The translations under genes were made by a program, and so were the position numbers. A DNA stretch of 29,670 nucleotides from Coemansia sp. RSA 1804 (taxonomy: Eukaryota > Kickxellomycota > Kickxellomycetes > Kickxellales > Kickxellaceae). The DNA lies in contig JANBTH010000159.1 of assembly GCA_027578815.1 (NCBI GenBank), positions 1 through 29,670 on the forward strand, read 5' to 3'. The notes beneath the pieces are model-generated. The model worked only from the letters and a program-made list of their open reading frames with translations, did not search any database and had not been told where the DNA came from. The first letter of the stretch is position 1. Each line of letters starts with the position of its first letter. Positions 25,664 to 29,670 of the stretch are shown one piece after another.

Positions 25664-26020
25664 ATGAACGAACAGCTTGTGGTCACCGTCTGCAATTTAA
25701 TTAGAAGTGGACTTGTTCCAACAATCACTTATGGAGATCAATTAAAAGTATAATAATATCAGTACTAATTAATGAAATCAATTGGTAGTTAAGGGATCTG
25801 CCCTCAAGACTCTGAAAGAGTCGTCTTTTGGTAGCTTGCACCGAAAGTGGGGGCGGATCCCGAGGGAATTTTCGGTGCAGAAAGTTCACCACATTTATTT
25901 TTTAAATTAAAGCTAATTTCCTATGTTGAGGGCAACTACATTGTTTAGTTTGTAAACTACAATCCTCTGTATATTTATCCAATTGAGTACAATGAAATTG
26001 TAAAAAGAGCATACGGTTAG
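25664..26020 (+). pseudogene. Family D microprotein gene, copy 2, split by a 192-bp element
   Basis: The first part (25664-25733) reads MNEQLVVTVCNLIRSGLVPT and ITY. The structured element then occupies 25734-25925. After it the family pattern resumes in the same frame at 25926: VEGNYIV, a TAG at 25946-25948, then FVNYNPLYIYPIEYNEIVKR and a natural TAG at 26018. The DNA on both sides of the element (CTTATG and CCTATG) shares TATG, read as a 4-bp target duplication. So the gene suffered an insertion and, before or after it, a stop mutation. The upstream region is shared with copy 1. Confidence 0.7.
25734..25925 (+). mobile_element. 192-bp structured repeat element, copy 1
   Basis: Nearly identical to 28808-28999 in the same orientation, with about six differences. 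It has no terminal inverted repeats, no poly-A tail and no ORF of note on this strand. The ends are AT-rich; the core (25793-25890) is GC-rich and self-complementary. GGGATCTGCCC (25793-25803) pairs with GGGCGGATCCC (25851-25861) and encloses two hairpins: GACTC/GAGTC (25808-25822) and CTTTTGGT/ACCGAAAG (25825-25847). A further hairpin follows, GAATTTTC/GAAAGTTC (25866-25887). TGCACCGAAA (25837-25846) can pair instead with TTTCGGTGCA (25870-25879), a pseudoknot. The insert carries one copy of the TATG target duplication. Known families such as hammerhead or twister were not recognised. Confidence 0.75.
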
Positions 26021-26663
26021 GTTTTAGATAATAAACCAATAATATTGGTATGCTAAACAGTTAATTTGACCTCTATATTTGGTTAAATTCTACAGCATAT
26101 CTACATAATATTTTGTTTTTATTGTGTTAATAAACTTTTTGAATACTATCAATGGGTAATAATTTAATCATATTACCAATTATTAGCATAAAACAACTCA
26201 CATTATTTTAAATTGTTATGTCTGCATGTGTGGATATCTGAAATGCATATTGTGGAGAATGGACAAAGAAAAATTTGTAAACACTAAAAGCTCACCGCCA
26301 ACCCAAACTTGGTCTTTTAATTATATTTAGATGTGCCCTATAATTCTTATATTTATTGTAATTTACAAAATGTTTTTTCAAAAAATTTAATGGCTTTTCT
26401 ACTTTACTACCGCAGCATTTGAAAAAGCAATTAGAAATGCAGGAATACCACGTGGCTTTATTTTACGTACATATTAATCAATTTTAAACAGTCAATTGCC
26501 ATTGTACAATTATGCTAAAAAGAAACGGAAATGCTTAATTAATTGACATTGTGATTATTATTGAAATTTTTCATTACGTACTGTCCACTTTTAATGTTTG
26601 AAAATGTTGATTGCTTTAAATCCGCAAGTATTTCATAGAAAAGTGGAGTTTCTAGCTTTAAAT
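26021..26663. other. AT-rich spacer with family D remnants
   Basis: No intact gene. Besides the short ORF at 26259, a frame at about 26410-26478 reads TAAFEKAIRNAGIPRGF and recalls the N-terminal helix of the family, but it has no ATG and is only suggestive. Confidence 0.3.
26259..26330 (+). pseudogene. Possible family D remnant, 23 codons
   Basis: ATG to TAG, reading MDKEKFVNTKSSPPTQTW. The start (charged residues then Phe-Val) recalls the copy at 28114 (MVNNDFVKK), but the second half is missing. The call is weak. Confidence 0.25.
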
Positions 26664-26671
26664 TATATAAA
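26664..26671 (+). promoter_or_regulatory. TATA box of family D copy 3
   Basis: TATATAAA, 148 nt before the ATG at 26812. The distance is a little longer than for the other members. Confidence 0.35.
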
Positions 26672-26811
26672 ACGACATTGAAATGACGACATATACGAAC
26701 TATTTAGTATTTCACTTTTATTTACTCTTGTAATATTAATTGTATATGCAATATTTATTTTTCAAACTATACAAGAATCTAGTTTTTAACAAATAAGTAC
26801 CGACAGTTGGT

Positions 26812-26979
26812 ATGGTTAATACAAAGCTAGTGGCAGATATTGTAAGTTTTATTAAAAGCAATAATTTGCCAACCGTTGCTCATGTTGGAAACTTTTTTGA
26901 GTACACATTTATAGGATATAACAAGATTTTTATTTGCGAGCAAGAGCACGAAGAAATACAAAAGCACCTAAAGAAGTAA
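26812..26979 (+). CDS. Family D microprotein, copy 3, 55 residues
   Basis: ATG to TAA. Begins MVNTKLVADIVSFIKSNNLP (helix), followed by TVAHVGNFFEYTFIGYN (strand and turn), KIFICEQ (strand) and EHEEIQKHLKK (end helix). The spacing of Pro-Thr, the Glu-Tyr-Thr-Phe strand and the Glu-His-x-Glu-Ile end is kept in the 28114 copy. One cysteine, no signal peptide. Intact, with a TATA box upstream. Function unknown. Confidence 0.55.
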   Translation: MVNTKLVADIVSFIKSNNLPTVAHVGNFFEYTFIGYNKIFICEQEHEEIQKHLKK

Positions 26980-28017
26980 AAATAACGCTTTGTTACTAAT
27001 AAGCGCCTTAATTAAAGATAATTAATAAGTAGAAGAAATACAAAAAAGCACACCCCAACATCTGATATGGTCAAGCAACCTTATAGAGTTTATAGAGTTA
27101 TTTCTTTTTTAAATAGCAGGAATTAGAATACTCAAGTATTTGATAATTGTCTAGATCATTGCAAAATATGCGAAAAATTTGTTTAATTTAAAGGCCACAT
27201 ACTTAATAATAATAATTTTTACTTTTTAAATCTTATGTTGGTTATTTTTTGTAAATAAATTTACATGATAATCATTAGACAATTTAAACTGGAATTAGCT
27301 GATTACATATTCTGTTTCTAGGGTTTAATTATATCCATATAGTTAATAATTTAATTATATGCACATTTGATTGAAATATGCGTTGGGTTTAGTAATTTCC
27401 ATCTCTTGTGACGACTTCTTCATAGTTAGACTTTAGTTTACCTTTTTAAAGTCGTAACAATACAAAGACTTCTTACTCTTAATTTTGCGTGATTAAGATA
27501 AACGCAACCGTGTCAATAATTTTAATATTTGTTCTACACAAATATGTTTCAAAATTTTTATTTCCACATATCAACCAGATGGCATCCATTTTAGTTTTCA
27601 AATAACCCGGAGCGTTTCTCAACAGTCACACTTATTAAATTATTCACCATAATAAAAGTATGTGTGTGCGTTTTTGTAATATGCGGAAAACAGTTTTACA
27701 ATGAAATGAGTTATTCATATTCCAACTACAAACAGAATTGTCTTTGCCCTCGGAAGGATGCAGTGAATAAATGCAGAAAGAAAGAAAAGAATTATTTCCC
27801 CAAAAAAGAAAAATTTCCACCATAAATTTCCGCTCTAGAGGTAGCGTTGTAAAGTAGGATATGTGTATTAATACAGATAATTAACATACAGTCTTTTCAG
27901 AATGCAGAATATCAATTTAATTAATGGATGTCTTGAGCTCATGATTGTCACATATGTTTATTGCGAAATTATTTGCTAAACTACACCTTATTAGAAACGA
28001 GTGTCTCTTCTCCAGCA
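26980..28017. other. AT-rich spacer, remnant at 27067, otherwise empty
   Basis: Apart from the short remnant at 27067 I see nothing coding. Between 27400 and 27900 the sequence is slightly less AT-rich, with no frame of note on either strand. Confidence 0.35.
27067..27126 (+). pseudogene. Family D remnant, N-terminal helix only
   Basis: ATG followed by 18 codons and TAG: MVKQPYRVYRVISFLNSRN. It lines up with the first 18 residues of the 26812 protein (MVNTKLVADIVSFIKSNN) nearly end to end. The stop falls where the Pro-Thr and first strand should begin. Confidence 0.45.
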
Positions 28018-28025
28018 TATATAAA
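28018..28025 (+). promoter_or_regulatory. TATA box of family D copy 4
   Basis: TATATAAA, 96 nt before the ATG at 28114. The leader in between has no ATG. Confidence 0.55.
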
Positions 28026-28113
28026 CTGCTGCTTAGAACACATTTTAGCTGAGAGAAGAAGCAACAACATTCATTCAAAACATTTTCATCTAAACAAGAA
28101 CACAGGATTTATC

Positions 28114-28275
28114 ATGGTGAACAACGACTTTGTGAAGAAGGTGCTGGAATTTTATAAGAAGTATGGCGAGCCAACGATTGTATCAAATGGACCCACACAT
28201 ACTTACAAATTTCAAAGAATGAACACGATAAACATTCATACTGCTGAACATAATGAGATACAGAGTAAAAAATAG
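28114..28275 (+). CDS. Family D microprotein, copy 4, 53 residues
   Basis: ATG to TAG. Begins MVNNDFVKKVLEFYKKYGEP, then TIVSNGPTHTYKFQRMNTIN, IHTAEHNEIQSKK. It is the best-formed member: strong TATA box, ATG-free leader, intact frame and less AT-biased codons in the first half (GTGAACAACGACTTTGTG). The plan helix, Tyr-x-Phe strand, Asn-x-Ile-x-Ile strand and Glu-His-Asn-Glu-Ile end helix matches copies 1 and 3. No signal peptide, membrane segment or cysteine. The frame also extends upstream to 27961 but without a supported start. Function unknown. Confidence 0.6.
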   Translation: MVNNDFVKKVLEFYKKYGEPTIVSNGPTHTYKFQRMNTINIHTAEHNEIQSKK

Positions 28276-28684
28276 CATGCAACGTAACTACTCAACAGAG
28301 CTGGGTATCAGAGAGAGCAATAAGAAGCGGCTTTCTTTGTTTGTAAATAGTTTTAGATTTTTATTTTCACGCTTTGCTTCTCTAAGCAACAACCCATTTG
28401 AACAATAAAGATCTAGATCTATTGTTGCATATCAAGTTATAAAGTTAATGTAGTTATGGTTGATAAGGAGTTTGTACCCTATTTATTATTTAGATTGTAG
28501 CCCAAGGATTTATTTTTTTTTCTAAAAAAAGTTGACTTATTATCAATTGAGTATGCTGGGTCTACATCCAGAGCTCCAACTTTATGTTGATTAGAATCAT
28601 TCTAGCAAACAAAAAGTTTATAAAAAAGGAAACACAGAGATGGCAGTTTGGACCGCCTGAGTTGAAAGCGTGTTCTCAGAGAGA
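28276..28684. other. AT-rich spacer with a family D remnant and a palindrome
   Basis: An imperfect palindrome centred on AGATCTAGATCT lies at about 28402-28427 (AACAAT on the left, ATTGTT on the right), 130 bp after the copy 4 stop. The only other item is the remnant at 28456. Confidence 0.35.
28456..28554 (+). pseudogene. Family D remnant with internal deletion
   Basis: The ATG opens MVDKEFVPYLLFRL and a TAG. MV-Asp-Lys-Glu-Phe-Val matches MV-Asn-Asn-Asp-Phe-Val of copy 4. About 45 bp later AATTGAGTATG recalls AATTGAGTACAATG, the EYN motif in copy 2. It is therefore likely a decayed copy that lost its middle. Confidence 0.4.
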
Positions 28685-29521
28685 CTATAAAGCAATGTGT
28701 TGAAAAGAAAAAAGGGTAATGGTCAACTTGTCTGGTTGACTGGCTCCGCCTGGTTCAAACTGAAACCAGGTGGTGTTGACATTGAGCCAACCTTCCTGAA
28801 AAGAGTGGAGATCAATTAAAAGTATAATAATATCAGTACTAATTAATGAAATCAATTGGTAGTTAAGGGATCTGCCCTCAAGACTCTGAAAGAGTCGTCT
28901 TTCGGTAGCTTGCACCGAAAGTGGGGGCGGATCCCGAGGGAACTTTCGGTGCAGAAAGTTCACCACATTTATTTTATAAATTAAAAATAATTTCCCATGT
29001 TCATGATCGAACACAAGCAGTAACTTATTCCTTTTTGGCATGTAGTCTGCCATCATAGGGACACAAATAGCCTTAACTGCGATTAAGGCTGCATTTTCAG
29101 TAGGGAATACCGAGGTATCAATAATAATAGCGTCCTCAGTTGCTCCGTTGACTAGCTCGCGTGGTGGAAGGCGCAGCTTCTCTTCTTCCACTGTAGCATC
29201 TGCCTTGAGTAGGTGCATCATACTAAAGAACGCGGGTGCTAATTTCGCTTTCAGTGGACGCGTTTCCTTCGGAAGTGGACCGCCACTGCGATTCACTCCT
29301 TGCTTCACCACCTGGGTAAACGTCGCTGCCAAGTCTGGCTCCTTCGCCGGTGGGTCAGACATAACTAATTCGAATCTATGTTCCGATTCGCAAGAAAGTT
29401 GGGGTTTATTCTTGTTTCTCATAAGAGTGCGTAAATAACTATTTATCTGCAATCTGATTGGTCTGTTTAAAACTTCTGATGAAAGGGGGAGGTGTTTATG
29501 TTCTCTGATTCTGCAGAACAT
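28685..29521 (-). CDS. Transposon-like ORF (gag/ORF1-type?) carrying the 192-bp element in frame
   Basis: 278 codons from the ATG at 29521; an internal ATG at 29362 (MSDPPAKEPDLAATFTQVVK) is the other likely start. The native part shows a basic Pro/Lys segment (GGPLPKETRPLKAKLAPAFF), a strand-helix unit (DAIIIDTSVFPTENAALIAV) and a strand (KRNKLLLVFDHE). The element then covers 28999-28808 as 64 sense codons. The native sequence resumes as SFQEGWLNVNTTWFQFEP and ends soon after DKLTITLF. The order resembles an RRM-like domain of LINE ORF1 or gag-like proteins, but I do not recognise the family. The element interrupts the predicted second helix, so the protein is probably not functional unless the element is removed. 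Confidence 0.5.
   Translation of the reverse strand: MFCRIREHKHLPLSSEVLNRPIRLQINSYLRTLMRNKNKPQLSCESEHRFELVMSDPPAKEPDLAATFTQVVKQGVNRSGGPLPKETRPLKAKLAPAFFSMMHLLKADATVEEEKLRLPPRELVNGATEDAIIIDTSVFPTENAALIAVKAICVPMMADYMPKRNKLLLVFDHEHGKLFLIYKINVVNFLHRKFPRDPPPLSVQATERRLFQSLEGRSLNYQLISLISTDIIILLIDLHSFQEGWLNVNTTWFQFEPGGASQPDKLTITLFSFQHIAL
28808..28999 (+). mobile_element. 192-bp structured repeat element, copy 2
   Basis: Same length and orientation as copy 1 and about 97% identical. Here both wobble positions are Watson-Crick: CTTTCGGT pairs with ACCGAAAG and GAACTTTC pairs with GAAAGTTC. The flanks (AGTG on the left, CATG on the right) do not form a clean target duplication, so the borders are set by comparison with copy 1. 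Because 192 is a multiple of three and the minus strand has no stop in the relevant frame, the host ORF stays open. Confidence 0.75.
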
Positions 29522-29670
29522 GATAGTGTTGATAATAATCCTTGAGACCCTCTTAGATCACATCTTCAATGCAGGCGGTCAAAACCGCCACCACAATATG
29601 TTTCATCTTTATAGGCTTGTAAGCTTAATTGTATGGCCTGAATCACCTGATAGTTGCGGATCTAGGCATT
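29522..29670 (-). promoter_or_regulatory. Upstream region of the transposon-like ORF
   Basis: On the minus strand a TATAAA (29613-29608) lies 92 nt before the ATG at 29521. Between them is a perfect hairpin, GGCGGT-CAAA-ACCGCC (29573-29588). The spacing repeats that of the microprotein genes, which favours 29521 as the start. The window ends at 29670. Confidence 0.45.

Noticed and set aside
25734..25925. Structured repeat as a hammerhead or twister ribozyme, group I intron, SINE or spliceosomal introner
   Set aside because: No CTGATGA/GAAA hammerhead core, no twister consensus, too short for a group I intron, no clear pol III A and B boxes or tail, and no GT/AG at the borders in both host orientations. 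A new ribozyme class is not excluded.
25946..25948. TAG as a reassigned sense codon, because several broken copies stop at TAG
   Set aside because: TAG also ends intact genes here (24391, 28114, YPT7), so it is a normal stop.
25734..28999. The two repeats as the LTRs of one retrotransposon
   Set aside because: They lie 2.9 kb apart in the same orientation, but the DNA between them contains family D genes and no gag or pol, and the ends are not TG/CA.
1..29670. tRNA, rRNA or CRISPR arrays
   Set aside because: No cloverleaf with the T-loop motif, no rRNA-like block and no spaced direct repeats were noticed by eye.

Overview
The window looks like nuclear DNA of an early-diverging filamentous fungus, most likely Kickxellales or another zygomycete-grade group. 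The clues are housekeeping genes with GC-rich third positions, few short introns with GTAAG donors, and animal-like versions of genes that Dikarya often lost or reduced: a WD40-bearing ATG16, an SMN protein, an HROB-like OB-fold protein and DOT1. The lineage is inferred from protein style only. Exon joins and residue numbers were worked out by hand.

Layout. Positions 1-11218 are a compact gene block: the C-terminus of a membrane protein, DOT1 (histone H3K79 methyltransferase), the GGTase-I beta subunit, a membrane-anchored GH18 chitinase, NDUFA12, a TATA-driven microprotein, a Tc1-like transposase reduced to its DNA-binding half, the ubiquitin shuttle DSK2 (minus, 3 exons) and the Rab GTPase YPT7. 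Positions 11219-17000 are AT-rich and gene-poor. They hold six very small ORFs, all on the minus strand, in the order A-A-B-C-B-C, carried in duplicated blocks. Positions 17024-23292 are a second compact block: ATG16, SERF, SMN, TRM7 and HROB-like. SERF and SMN are convergent neighbours, as the human SERF1 and SMN1 genes are neighbours at 5q13. Positions 23293-29670 are AT-rich again. Here a fourth microprotein family (D) occurs on the plus strand as three intact copies, one copy split by an insertion and several remnants, followed by a transposon-like ORF on the minus strand.

Two observations stand out. First, the AT-rich compartments hold families of 50-95 residue proteins, and most family B and D genes carry a TATA-like box about 90-150 nt before the ATG. 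The GC-rich genes instead carry pyrimidine tracts. A probable family D relative, with its own TATA box, sits inside the GC-rich block at 6347. Second, a 192-bp repeat occurs twice (25734-25925 and 28808-28999) at about 97% identity. It can fold into a three-way junction plus a further hairpin, with an alternative pseudoknot. Two differences between the copies fall in stems and are both G-U versus G-C changes that keep the pairing. One copy splits a microprotein gene and has a 4-bp target duplication. The other lies in frame, antisense, inside the transposon-like ORF. This is the best candidate for an undescribed mobile structured-RNA element.
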